From NCBI GenBank assembly GCA_029204225.1, contig CM055111.1, forward strand, positions 43,999,815 to 44,063,814: a stretch of 64,000 nucleotides of DNA, in the 5' to 3' direction. Below, one piece after another: positions 1-11,499 of the stretch (positions are counted from its first letter, which is position 1; each line of letters opens with the position of its first letter). The notes beneath the pieces were generated by a model, which worked only from the letters and a program-made list of their open reading frames with translations, had not been told where the DNA came from and made no database searches. The position numbers and the translations under genes are program-made. Source of the DNA: Diphasiastrum complanatum (lineage: Eukaryota; Streptophyta; Lycopodiopsida; Lycopodiales; Lycopodiaceae).

Positions 1-1139
1 CCACCCGCTTCGCCAAAGGTTGTCAAGGGCAGCCAACTGCTACCTAATGACGCATTTGTACAAACAGTTTTTGTAGCATCACCAGATCGGACTGACCCTA
101 CCGCCCCAGATGGCATCAGGACAAATGAAAACCTGATCGAAGACAATGACGACGAAATTCCACAAGTCGTCGGGGCCGATGCAACACAAGCCCCTGCCAG
201 TGCCAGTGTACCAGATGCTCCCCTGGATCTAACGACGGCGTACCAAACCCTAGGAAAATACATCCTGGATGCGGTAGCAGCCAAAGCTATTCTGGAAAGC
301 AGGGTACTATAATTGGCAACGAGTAATACACAGCTGCGAGCAGACCTCACCAAGCTGCAGCAAGAGCTGATTTTGACTCAGCAACACAAACAAGCAGGGC
401 ACTAAGAGATTTCCAAGCTGTAGCAGAAGGAGGAGGGCCTAAATAAATATATTCCAAGCCTCTCCAAAGCGCTGATTGAGGCCTTCACAAAGGTGCAGGA
501 GCTTCAAGCTGAAGCATCCCAACGGCTTGCCCCCATCCAGGTGCAACTTACACTTTTGGAAGCAGAAAACACGCACCTGAGGACGGAGGTTAAAGCCTTA
601 CAAGACGAGAAGCTCGTCTGGTTAGCTCAATCTGCACCGGACACAAGGCCGCTTTTCCAATCAGAGATGAATCTTCTACGACGTCAGGTGCAGATTTATA
701 GCCAAACCCTCAACAACTACCAGACGGAGTTCAATAAGTATCGGACAAGTGCAACGCAAGAGCTCGCCCAGGCCAAGCAAGCCCTCAAGGCGTGCCAGAG
801 ATACATGGAACGAAGGCCCTGCCCACCCCCATGGTAATTCCACCATCACCTAATTTTGACGCTGCACAGGCTAGTACCAGCCAAGATCAGAGCCAGCAGG
901 CAGCAGGGGGATTTCAACCAGATCAAGGGTCCACAGGCCAAGACCAAGGGCAGACAGATACGGCCGCTGAGACGCAAGATCAGAGCCAAGGTGCAACCAC
1001 CAACCATGGCCAAGCAACACCATCCAGAGGGTCACCAACGATATCTGCCAGCCGAGCCTTCCGAAGACCGAAATCCGTGGAGGAGAACATCAATGAATTT
1101 TTATCCAAATATCTCCATGAGTCATCAAGAGGCGGCTAG
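1..1139 (+). pseudogene. decayed coiled-coil / Gln-rich protein, N-terminal part, unrecognised
   Basis: One frame (codons starting at position 1) stays coding-like to 837 but is broken by TAA at 310, TAA at 403 and TAG at 421. The product would be acidic at first, then strongly helical with heptad-like Leu, Gln and Glu spacing, as in a long coiled coil (about 240-800). There is no ATG at the head of the open stretch from 493, and the frame already runs in from the window edge. After 837 the coding character moves to another frame (about 792-1139), giving a low-complexity Gln/Asp/Ser/Thr-rich linker. I do not recognise the family. A structural or gag-like protein of an undescribed element is possible, but no domain shows it. 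Stops and the frame change make it a pseudogene. Confidence 0.4.
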
Positions 1140-1259
1140 TAGATATCATTCTCAACTCAGACCATCAAGGGAAAAGAACTGCAAGCCTTACCCGCACTCC
1201 AACCACAACCGGAGTGGCGACAGCAGTTATTTGAGAGAGATCCTACGGCCATCAGGGCT

Positions 1260-1890
1260 TACGTGACCAGTCCGCAACAGTTACGGGTGAACGCGCATTT
1301 CCTGCCATGTCCAAGAAGATCCAAATGGGCGGAATGCGGCACTCCTCTGGACCAGATCACACTCAACGATTTCAACTGGCCAATCATCAAATCCGAATAT
1401 GGGTGGACAACGGATGTAGATGCCAGAAGGGCTCTCTCCGCATTCGCCAGTCACTACATCAATTGTCCCAATCCCACAGTCCGTCCCCACTTACGTTTGG
1501 GACTTGGAATATTTAATGGGCATTGAAACAAAATGGGATGATTTCTTTCCCTCCATATTTTTTGATCCAAATAAGGCACTCGTTTCCGACAAAGTCGAAG
1601 ACCAGCTGTCAGTTGCTCGCGTATATTACCGAGCTGCATTCTTTGGAGATCTCTAGACGAAACGATTCCAAGCATGGGTGGATTAGGAATGGCTGACAGG
1701 AGTCCACAAGTCCTTCCACACGCCAAAGGACTCGAAGAAACTGAACCGTCTCAACTTCATGGAAGACGTTACGGGATATCTCATCCACCAGAGGCGGTCC
1801 AAGAGAACGCTCTACTAAACCGACAGAGTGCAGAGGGACCGGCACTACTTCAAGTTGTGGGTCCTGTTGGGGGTATTCCCAACAAAGTGA
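1260..1890 (+). pseudogene. decayed protein, C-terminal part of the same unknown gene
   Basis: Coding character continues in shifting frames. About 1263-1526 gives a segment rich in Trp, Asp and Ala; about 1460-1877 continues in another frame with in-frame stops at 1654 (TAG), 1684 (TAG) and 1813 (TAA) before ending at a TGA near 1887. The conceptual product is globular-looking, with many aromatic and charged residues and a basic segment near the end. It follows the coiled-coil segment on the same strand with no clear break, so I read both as one dead gene. No known domain was recognised. The multiple stops fall within otherwise residue-balanced sequence, which argues for recent decay rather than chance ORFs. 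Confidence 0.35.
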
Positions 1891-1929
1891 AAATAAATAA
1901 AATCCTCCAATAAAATGTGTTGCGAGGAC

Positions 1930-2700
1930 ATGGCATCCTGCGTGTATAAGCCCATGGCCTAATGAGCACGCAATTGAAGTTGTAAATAAAATAAACTTGA
2001 CTTGGGCCTTGTAATTAAAATAAAACTAGAGGCCCAATGTCATTTTTAAACTTAGAGATCACTTTTTAGAGTTGGGTCCAAATTGGAACTCACATGAATC
2101 TTGTGATTTCTAATGTACTTTTTGTGGACCCTTGGATCAAGTTGGGTCCAAGATGAATGGTTAGGATCATTGTGAATATTAGCCAATAAGATTGAGGGGC
2201 ACGGGCCTTCCCCATTTTATAAAAAGGCACCATTTGTAGGAAACTCTACCATTTTTGGAAGAGAAGCATCCTCATTTGCTATTCACTACTTGCTATTGCT
2301 CTTGGTTGTGTTTTCTATTGCTTTCTATTTCCATGTTTATTGTTTGCCATAGTGAAAGTTTTTCCATTAGCAAGCATAAGGAGCATTTGAGCTAACCTCC
2401 ACCCTCACTCTCTTTCTCTCTCTTTCTTTTCTCTTCTCAATCTCTTCTTCTCCATTCCTTCCCTTCAACCAAACTATGATGAATGTTAGTGTAGAGGAGT
2501 AGTATAGTGGTGAGTAGAGTTAAGGGAGAAAGTAGAAAATTAACTAAAAGTAACATCTATGCATAGTTAGGCACCTATCCAGTGATCTCACCTTTGTTGA
2601 CAGGCAGAAGGGCTATACTACGAGAGATCTACGACCCCACAGACCCTCAACCCCTTCCCCAGAAAATAAGACACTGCCCTTCCATTTTAGGCACTTTTTG
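1930..2700 (+). promoter_or_regulatory. promoter-like or LTR-like stretch with CCAAT and TATA boxes
   Basis: No gene is visible. A CCAAT box at 2183-2187 lies about 30 bp before TATAAAAA at 2218-2225, followed by a pyrimidine-rich leader (TC runs at 2400-2460). The word GTTGGGTCCAA occurs twice (about 2074 and 2130). This is the layout of a plant RNA polymerase II promoter or of an LTR U3/R region. Lying directly after the dead gene at 1-1890, it could be the 3' LTR of an undescribed element, but no second copy is in the window, so LTR identity is unproven. Confidence 0.35.
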
Positions 2701-2762
2701 TTGAATTTCAATGCTCAGCCTCAAATCCATTCGACAGTGAGCATCTTGAAAGCTGTATGTAC

Positions 2763-3701
2763 TTATATAAAAACCAAAAAAAGAAAGCTCAAATTTTTGG
2801 GCAGAAGATCGCAAAAATGAAATATCGAATTTTTCGATCCAAAGATCGAATTCCAGAATCGAAATTTTTCGATACCGAACTGACTTGAAAAATTTGTAAT
2901 TTTTTTATATCCAAAAGCAAAAAATTTTGATACGACATCGACTCGAAAAATTCGTAATTCCAAAAAGCCCGAGAAGGTAGAACTGCATCAGCAACCGGAA
3001 GCCAATAAGGAAACTGGAAAAGAGATGGACACTCATCGCAAATAGCCGCATGATACACGTAACCATCAACCATATGTGCAAGGTGCCCCAAGAAAAGATA
3101 GCAGCATCGGAAGACTAGCACCAAGGAGATCATCCTGACAAAGGATAGCTAAAATGGAGAAATATGCACCAACATGGTCAAAAGCCCAAGGTATCCATAG
3201 GGCCCATGAATGAGAAGTAGCAATGGCATACGGTACCCTCAAGGCCCATATCACGAGAAGAGCAGCATGCCAAAAGCTCCAGAAGGTCCAAGAAATCAAT
3301 GCATCATCTAAAAAGACATGATGCATGAAAATAGTAGCAACAAATCTAGAAATAGTAGAGGCCCCAACTGACAAACTGTAGCCGAAAAACTCATCCAGAA
3401 AGGCCTCATATGGACATACCAATCCATCATAGGATACACCAAAAACGGATGGAAAATCGGATGACCCATCGGAACTGGCCGCAAGTGTAATCCCAAAGTA
3501 CACACCAGGAGGACAAGTGAGGAATAGAAGAAATGCACTGGAATGAGGAACAGGATCCGCAACATCAGTAGCAAGCATCGGAGCAATATCCACGTGTAGC
3601 TGGGAATGAGTATCAAAGCACATATGAGCAACACTGAAGTATATGGCGGCAACATCCCCAAAAACTATCCAAGAGAGGAGAAGGAATTGCTTAATACTCA
3701 T
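2763..3701 (-). other. unrecognised open frames, possibly spurious
   Basis: A 211-residue open frame (3066-3701) reads on the minus strand and would encode a hydrophobic, Phe/Trp/Leu-rich protein with several potential membrane segments. A shorter overlapping frame lies at 2789-3133. I recognise no domain. Sequence at 2815-2960 is dominated by short palindromic words of the type tcgaatttttcga, which favours repeat-derived sequence over a gene. Nothing else is seen between 2700 and 4060. Confidence 0.15.
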
Positions 3702-4056
3702 TTTGATAGCAAGAATAAAGAAGTGTTATGCACATATCGTATGAACAATAGAACCATCTCCACTCGTAGGAGGGAAGGCGCTGAGAACTCCGTATCTGTC
3801 TTGCCAAGAGGAGAAGGAGGATAATGCAAGAAAGCATGAGAGGAGAAGATGAAGCGCACCACCTCTATTATAGGTGAAATCAAATGTAGAGAAAGGAGCT
3901 TATCGTAGCCGTAGGATGAGAGCCCGAAGATCTTGGCCTTTGAAATTGCAATAAATGTAGGTAGAGGTTGAAACTTTTTCCACCAAAAAACTTTTTGAAG
4001 GTCATACGCCTTGCAAAGCTCATAATATCAAGTATAAAAAATAAAGTAGAGTACCA

Positions 4057-4190
<134 letters not shown>

Positions 4191-4222
4191 GACATCAATC
4201 GCGAACAGGAAGGACGAACACC

Positions 4223-4336
4223 ATGAGTTCAACAACAACAGCAACAGACAGCGGAGGCAGAGGCAAAGCCAATTCCTCCAAGTCGGTTTCACGCTCGCAC
4301 AAGGTAGGCCTTCAGTTTCTTATTGGTAGGATTGCA
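4223..4336 (+). pseudogene. histone H2A, N-terminal part (split by copia A1)
   Basis: The ATG at 4223 opens a 38-codon segment with the H2A N-terminal tail (Ser/Thr-rich, GGRGK, SSKSVSRSHK) and the start of the histone fold (GLQF, then GRIA). The coding stops abruptly at 4336, where the LTR of copia A1 begins. The first six bases of the LTR plus a few codons give a stop at 4346. Removing the element and one 5-bp duplication joins codon GCA (4334-4336) in frame to the AGG at 16854, exactly where H2A continues with RF-KAGKYAE. Substitutions in the core (GLQFLI instead of the usual GLQFPV) and damage downstream mark it as a pseudogene, probably already weakly constrained when hit. A GA repeat lies just upstream. 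Confidence 0.85.
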
Positions 4337-5608
4337 TGTCAAAAATAGGATAGATAATGGATAGCGGAAACTTCCTACTTCCAAAGCATGACTACGCCTA
4401 TCAAAATTGAACAAAGCAGTAGTGATGGAAATCTTGTCCAATCTTTAGCAACTAGCTTTTGCTAGATACTAAGTGACTACGTAGCTAAACGTAAAGTATT
4501 GAATTCTCAGACAATTTCTATCAGTTACAAAAGCAATACAAAGATGCATGCATTCTGACATATATTGAACGCAATAAAAAATAGTATTGATTCAGAAAAA
4601 CAAAATTAGATGCTAATGAGCGCAAGACAATAGCGGATAGAAATCGTGCACTCTAAGCTATCTCTGAGTAACTGAGAATAAGTTTGATAATAAACAGCTA
4701 TGCTGATAAGGAGAAGTGCAATGGCAACTCTAAAATAAATCTCTAAAAATAGAGCTAAAATGCTGAAGAGAGTTCAAGCTTGAAAGCTTGATAGATAAAC
4801 TAACGACAATACTTTATGATTGTGAACGATCTGCTTGATAAGAGCGCAGGAAGCATCGTGTAATAACACTCAGCTCTTCACAATTCACAATAATATTTTT
4901 AGATAATTCGTTGCCTGAAAAGATGTATGAACAACTGATTTGTACCAAGTAATTAGGTCGTCAAATGCGATTGCCAATTGGCTGGAGTCCGCTGGCATTC
5001 ATCCAGTTCCTTCTCAGAAATTGATTGCTAATGGACGGTGAAAATTGGCTGTAAATAGTTTGTCTGCATAAATGAACTAAAATTGTCACTCTGCATAAAT
5101 GAACGTAAACTTCCACATGCAACAGTGTCGCAAAAAGACAACAGTGACGGCTTTCTGCGAAAAATGACAACAATGTTGTGAAATCTCATTTCTTTAATAT
5201 TGGGGTAGCCCCACACTTTGCCAGAGTCATTTTCTTAACATTTCTAGCACTTTGAAAAATGTAAAAAATGCAACTCTGCAATTTTACTTGTAAATCCTGA
5301 TTGGCGAAAAATACAAAAAAGACAACACTGCATTTTTACACGTAATTCTTGACAGACGACAGTGTTGCAAAAAGGCAAAAAAAACGACATTGTAATTTTA
5401 CTTGTAATTTTTGACAGACGACACTGTCAAGTTTGTAGAGAGAGAAAATGCGACACTATTGTGAAACTCCATGTATTTCTGCAGACTGTGTAAAAACACG
5501 TGATTCTGCAAACTATATAAAAACAGGAGAAAATTTGCAGAACTAGATAAACAACGGATGAGAATTAAAACCAATTAGTCGATTGGTAGGAAGGAGAATA
5601 ATCCAACA
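4337..5608 (-). repeat. 3' LTR of copia A1
   Basis: About 1,270 bp, TG...CA bounded, matching 9443-10472 + 16630-16848 along its whole length with scattered substitutions and small indels. Short words of the type tgacagacgacagtgtcgcaaaaa recur several times in 5050-5450. The minus-strand polypurine tract follows at once at 5609. Confidence 0.92.
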
Positions 5609-5624
5609 CTCTCTCTTAATCTGA

Positions 5625-7290
5625 ATCCTTCAATGCCTTGACCTTCAAACTTAGTTCAACACAAAATCTTCTATGTGCTTCCAAGCTTAATGCTTTGGTA
5701 AAAATATCTGCTGTCATATCTTGCGTTCTACAGTACTGCAAGTCTACCTCCTTGTTGAAAAATTTGCTTCTGATGAAGTGATACTTGAGTTCAATGTGCT
5801 TACTCCTGAATGAAGCCTAGGGTTGGCTGATAAAGCAATGGCACTTTAATTATCAAAAAATAATGTCATCGGAGCATATTGATTCAGACCGATATCTAAG
5901 AGTAAGTTCCTCAACCAAATTGCTTCCTTTGTAGCTTGAGAGACTGCGATATATTCTGATTCAGTAGAAGATAGAGCTATCGAAGATTGCTTGTGACTGT
6001 TCTAGGAAACGGGACCATTGTTGAGGAAGAATGTAAATTTGGAAGTGAATTTACGAGAGTCTACATCTCCTGCCCAACTTGCCTTTGTGTAACCACTGAG
6101 TAAATTGAGTTTGTCATTTCCGACTGCTCCATAACAAATGCAAAAGTCCATAGTAGCTCGAAGATATCTCATAACTTTGATAAGAGCTTTTCAATGTGTT
6201 ACACTAGGGTTAGTCATAAACTGACTGAAAGAGTTGACTGCAAAAGCTATGTCTGGCCTGGTACAGATCATGGCGTACATAAGAGATCCTATAATAGAAT
6301 GGTAAGGATACTCACGCATCTGCTGCTTCTCATGAATTATTTGGGGACACTGGTCCTTTGACAATTTGAGACCTGGTTCCATTGGTGAGAGAGCTAACTT
6401 GCAATTAATCATATTATATCTGACTAACATGTTGTAGATGCACTTTTGTTGTGTAATGTACACAAACTTCTGTTTTCAGTCTCTGTGGATTGTATACCAA
6501 GACATAAATGAGCTTCGTCCAGATCGGTCATGTCGAATTCGGAAGATAGCATTGTCTTGGCCTCTTTTATCAATTTGGTATTGTTGTTGAAAAGCAATGT
6601 ATCACCCACATACAAAGTGATAATGATAAAAGACTGCTGCACTGCTTTGAAGTAAACATAATAATCTGAAGAGCTTGGCATATAGCCGTGATCAATAAGG
6701 AAAGTATTGATCCTTTGAAACCATGCTCGAGCAGATTGCTTCAAGCCATAAAGTGTCTTATGGATTTTACACACATGATTGTGTTTACCCTTGACAATAT
6801 AACCTTCGGGTTGCACCATGTAAATGTCTTCTTCGATAACTCCATTGAGATATGATGTCTATACATCCATTTGATGTATTTCCAAATCTGTTGCAGCGAC
6901 AAATGATAGCAAAAGTTGAATAGAAGAATGCTTGACTACTGGACTGAAGGTCTCAGTGTAATCGGCGTTGTATACCTGAGAAAAACCCCTGGTGACAAGT
7001 CGTGCCTTTCTCCTGTTGATGCTTCCATCTACATTGTACTTGACTTTGAAAATCCATTTGCCATCAACTACATTTCTACTAGCAGGTAATTCGACAATCA
7101 TCCATGTCTGGTTCTTGATAAGAGATGAATACTCTTAATCCATAGTTTCTTTCCGGAGATCTGAATCAGGCTGACTGAGTACCTCTTGGACATTCATCGG
7201 CTCATGAACAAAATAGGCTGTAGACTCGTAGATATACCGGTTAGGTGGTCTGCTTGCTCTTGATGATCTTTTGGGTAATAGAGGAAGTTG
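5625..7290 (-). pseudogene. copia A1 reverse transcriptase and RNase H
   Basis: Read on the minus strand, RT begins near 7150 (KWIFKVKYNVDGS, KARLVTRGFSQ) and runs through LYGLKQSARAWFQ to about 6480, with an in-frame stop near 6858. The catalytic YVDD box reads YVGD (about 6607-6618), so the second metal-binding Asp is replaced. The thumb region and the SLMYAMICTRPDIAFAV segment lie at 6190-6463. RNase H follows at about 5640-6190 with the usual SSTESEY and the closing DIFTKAL-type segment, interrupted by several stops. RT would copy element RNA into cDNA in cytoplasmic particles, and RNase H would remove the RNA strand. This copy cannot encode a working enzyme. It shares its wording with A2, so both belong to one family. 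Confidence 0.88.
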
Positions 7291-7302
7291 ATCATTTTCA
7301 TC

Positions 7303-8315
7303 CTACTGTAGTTGCTGAACTGCAACATTATCATCTTCTGATTCGCCATTGACATGTTGTTCGTCAAGAGTAGATGAGCTTGGACCTATAATGGGAATAG
7401 TCGACTGAGAAACTGGAAAGTTCAATATGTCAAGAAAATCTGAAAGGTCGGCTACATGGACACTGTCTTTTCCTTTGAGGTCTTGAAATTGATCTTTGAT
7501 GAAGATGACATCCCGACTAGTGAATATCTTTGACTCGATGGGATTGAACAACTTGTAGGCTTGATCTGAAGTAGTGTAGCTGATGAAAATACGTTTGATA
7601 CTTTGGAAGTCGAGCTTCTTTTGGAGATCATGAAGAATTTGAGCAAAGGCAGTACTTTACCTGTCCAAACTTCGAATGATGTTTTGTTTGAGAGACCTTT
7701 AGTAGGACATATGTTCTGAACATAGGTTGCTATTGAAATAGCTTCATCCCAGAAGGACTTCATAAGTGTCGCATGTGATAACATGCACTTTGCCGATTTG
7801 ACTAAGGTTATGTTCTTTCTCTCAGCAAGACCATTTGACTGAGGTGAATAGGACGTAATGTATTGTTGTTCAATGTCGTTGTTAAGGTAGTACTCCTTGA
7901 ATTCAGTGGAGATGTACTCTCCCCCGTTATCTGACCTCGGTGCTTTGATTCTTTCGCCAGTTTGATTCTCAGCATGGTCTTTGAATTGTCTGAACTTGAT
8001 GAAAGCCTTTGATTTCTGTTTAATGAAATAAACAACTGTTCTTCTGGAAAATTCGTCAATAAAGGTAATAAAGTACTTTGCATCTAGCAATGAAGTATTT
8101 TGCATAGGTCCACATATATCTGTATGAACAACATCTAAAAGACCTTTTGTGGCATGCCTATGACTCGATCTAAAAGGAATCCTAGTCTGGTGTCCAAAGA
8201 TGCAGCTATGACAGACAGGGAGGACCTTACCAGAAGAATAGTCAAGATCAAGAACCATGGATTGTCTGGACATGTTAAAGACAAATGCATAATTCAAGTG
8301 TCCTAAGCGATGATA
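7303..8315 (-). pseudogene. copia A1 integrase
   Basis: The minus-strand frame 7452-8297 holds the end of the GAG-pre-integrase zinc domain (HSCIFGHQTRIPF), then the integrase core: Asp in DVVHTDICGP, Asp in RSDNGGEY and Glu in SNGLAERKN, the D,D-35-E triad. The C-terminal part continues in another frame (7303-7551, ending SRDVIF and an acidic linker), so at least one frameshift lies near 7550-7620. Integrase would insert the cDNA into chromosomes. Catalytic residues survive, but the frame does not. Confidence 0.88.
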
Positions 8316-8915
8316 TTACAATAACGTTTTATTGACTAGAATAGAGATTTTCAAGACTTGACTAGATGCAGAATAACAATGTGCCAATCTATATAAGTAT
8401 CTCTGCCTCTTACCGAGTGCAAGGATCTTATCATTCCTATCAATAATTTTGCATTGATCAGATTCAAACTCCACCTTATCACCTAAATCTGTAATTCTAC
8501 TTATTGATAACAGATTTGTAGAGAGTTTAGGAACATACAAAACCTTTGATAGTAGTTTGAATTGATCATGCTGGAATTGCAATCTTACAGTATCTTCACC
8601 TTCAATAGTGTGAGTACTATTGTCACCAAGATGGACAAATTTTTTCGTGTTGTAAGGTGTGTAGGAGTTGAAAATCTCACGTTGATCAGTCATGTGTTGA
8701 GTTGCTCTAGAATCCAGAAACCATGAATCATCCAAAAATGCGCTTTGGTCTTTGACCATAAATGCGCTTTCGTCCACTTCAACCTGGGAAGATGATGAAA
8801 CTGTCTTTGCTTGTTGATCAGGTTGCTTGGCTGCATTCTTTGCTTGGAGAATTTGACAATCATTGATCTCATGGTTATTGCGCTTGCAATATCTGCAAAA
8901 CATCTTCTGCTTCGA
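8316..8915 (-). pseudogene. copia A1 zinc knuckle and aspartic protease
   Basis: The frame starts with one CCHC knuckle (CRYCKRNNHEINDC, spacing C-x2-C-x4-H-x4-C), then an acidic linker and the protease. The protease active-site box reads LDSRATQHMT where copia elements have D-S-G-A; the Gly to Arg change should abolish activity. The rest of the protease (LLSKVLYVPKL, LLSISRITD) and the start of the pre-integrase region follow. A2 carries the same DSRA variant. Confidence 0.85.
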
Positions 8916-9160
8916 CTGTGAATTTGATTGTGTCCAATCTGGGTATTTGATATATATAGGATGATGAGCGCGAAAGCTTTATCATCCTTCAATTTTCACT
9001 TTGAGTCTTTTGTGCTGTTTTCAGGTTTCACTTCGATACATGTTACAACACCCCATAACTTGTTGGCGATTAGCAAGGTCTTCATCTTAAATTTCTATAA
9101 ATGATAATTGGATCCATTCAACTTGTCTGCGATAAGACCAGCTTTACTTTGAGAATCCAT
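8916..9160 (-). pseudogene. copia A1 gag, truncated
   Basis: An ATG at 9160 (minus) begins a gag N terminus (DKLNGSNY, KFKMKTLLIANKLW) matching the gag of A2. Two in-frame stops occur (one where A2 has the Trp of IWKFKMK). After the segment corresponding to ALITLDI-DTQI, the sequence jumps straight to the zinc-knuckle region. About 130 codons of the gag core present in A2 are missing, so this copy lacks capsid-forming sequence. Confidence 0.75.
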
Positions 9161-9442
9161 CTGGAACTTAGTCTATCGATTGTATAGATGACGCTAAGAT
9201 GTAGTAGTGCCAACAATAGGAAATCAATTCTTTGATATTGAAAGGATGAAAGGAACTGAAGAATATAATATCAATTTGATATCGCGAAAGATATTAGAGA
9301 TTTTGCTTTGATATCGAAATAGTATTAGGCCCTGATAGAGATCACAAGTCTGATACCGTGACGGTTCAGATAAAGAAGAGGTGATCTAGCACTGATACTA
9401 TGATAGTATGTTCTGATACCATGGAAGAATGCTCTGATACCA
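9161..9442 (-). other. copia A1 leader with tandem PBS-like motifs
   Basis: The untranslated leader next to the 5' LTR. The true PBS complement is 9431-9442. Related words occur at 9349-9360 (tctgataccgtg), 9391-9402 (actgatactatg) and 9412-9423 (tctgataccatg), so four tRNA-Met-complement-like motifs lie within about 95 bp. Confidence 0.7.
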
Positions 9443-10472
9443 TGTCGGAAATAGGATAGATAATGGATAGTGAAAACTTCCTACTTCCAATGCATGACTA
9501 CGCCTATCAAAAATTGAACAATGTAGTAGTGATGGAAATCACATCCAATCTTTAGCAATTAACTTTCGCTAGATACTAAGTGATTACGTAGCTAAACATA
9601 AAGTATTGAATTCTCAGACAATTTCTATCAGTTACAAAAGCATTACAAAGATGCATGCATTCTGACATATACTGAACGCAATAAAAAATAGTATTGATTC
9701 AGAAAAACAAAATCAGATACTAATGAGTGCAAGACAATAGCAGATAGAAACCGCGCACTCTAAACTGTCTCTGAGTAACTGAGAATAAGTTTGATAATAA
9801 GCAGCTCTGCTGATAAGGAGTAGCACAATAGCAACTCTAAAATAAATCTCTAAAAATTGAGCTAGAATGCTCAAGAGAGTTCAAGCTTGAAAGCTTGATA
9901 GATAAACTAGCTACAATACTTTATGATTGTGAACGATCAGCTTGATAAGAGCACAAGAAGCATCGTGTAATAACACTCAGTTCTTCACAATTCACAATAA
10001 TATTTTCAGATAATTCGTTGCTTGAAAAGATGTATGAACAACTGATTTATACCAAGTAATTAGGTCGTCAAATGCGATTGCCAGTTGGCTAGAGTCCGCT
10101 GGCATTCATCCAGTTCCTTCTCAGAAATTGATTGCTGATAGGCGGTGAAAATTGGCCGTAAATAGTCTGTCTGCATAAATGAACTAAAATTGTCACTTTG
10201 CATAAATGAACGTAAACTGCCACAGGCAATAGTGTCGGCTTTTTGCGAAAAAGATGACAATGTTGTAAAATCTCATTTTCTTAATATTGGGGTAGTCCCA
10301 CACTTTGTCAGATTAATTTCCTTAACATTTGAGGCACTTTGAAAAATGCAAAAAATGCGACTCTACATTTTTACTCGTAAATCCTGATAGGCGAAAAAGA
10401 TGACACTACATTTTTACACATAATTTCTGACAGGCGACGGTGTCGCAAAAAGGTGAAAAAAACTGCTTCTAT
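9443..10472 (-). repeat. 5' LTR of copia A1, first segment
   Basis: Begins tgtcggaaatagg and aligns with 4337 onward. It breaks off at 10472 where A2 starts. The remaining part resumes after the A2 target duplication at 16630. Confidence 0.92.
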
Positions 10473-11491
10473 TGTCGTAAAAACAGCAGGCGTGAGCGGC
10501 AGCAGAAGCTCGAGGATTTGAGTGTGGCATGTAGGAATGGAAACGCAACAGTTAGCAGTAGAAATATTCAAGTAGAAGAATTCATACAGAATGCACAAAT
10601 GAACGACGAATAGTGAGACAAAAATTGCACTCTGATTAATATCACCAGTGAGTACAATGGCTTGAAGTAATAACTTAAGCTTGTTGAGCGTGATAACGCT
10701 GGGCTACATAAAATCTCTGATTGAAAGAGAAAATTCAATTAACTCTTACATAGCTTGATTCAGCTAATATATAGATTTACAAGTGTCCAGAAAAATATCT
10801 TATGCCTTAACTGTCATTTACTCCAGTTTTGCATCTATACAAAGATGATAACCGCCCTTAGGATATTTGTTTCTCCAGTTGTTTTAGGGTTGATGATAAG
10901 TTGGCGATGTCGGTCTGCCAATGTAGGAAAAACCTGAAAAACCCAAAGGTGCCCTTACACTGAAGGTATGCAAATCATGAAGGTGCCCTTAGACTTAAGG
11001 TATGTAAGTCCTGAAGGCGCCCTTAGATTTTAAGACAGTGAAGTAGGCGAAGGTGCCTTAGACTAAAGGCAACGAAAAAACAGAAGGTGCTTTAGATTAA
11101 AGGCAGCAAAAATGCCGAAGGTGCATTAGACTAAAGGTAGCGAAAATGCCGAAGGTGCCTTAGACTAAAGGCAACGAAAAAACCGAAAAAGCTAAAGGCG
11201 TCTTTAAAATGGTTTCTAAGGCATTATGGTTACTTTGTCGCATTTTTCGCGAAGGGGCAAAAAAGACAAAGGTGCCTTAAGAATGGTTTCTAAGGCGTTC
11301 TGGCCACTTGACCACTATGTCGCTTTTCTCGCTAAGGTGCAAAAAAGGCTAAGGTGCCTAAAAATGGTTAAGGCAAAAAAATCTTAAACGAAAAAAATGT
11401 CAAGGTCCGAAAAAATGTAGTCGGCCTTCGGTTTTCAGGATGCTCATTACTTGAACGATTTGTTTTAAGGCTAAGCATAAGAAATATAACA
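10473..11491 (-). repeat. 3' LTR of copia A2 with internal short tandem repeat
   Basis: About 1,019 bp, ends TG...CA. Positions about 10940-11200 contain seven imperfect units of 33-36 bp built on aaggtgccttagactaaagg. The partner LTR has about six units. Confidence 0.92.
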
Positions 11492-11499
11492 CTCCCCCT

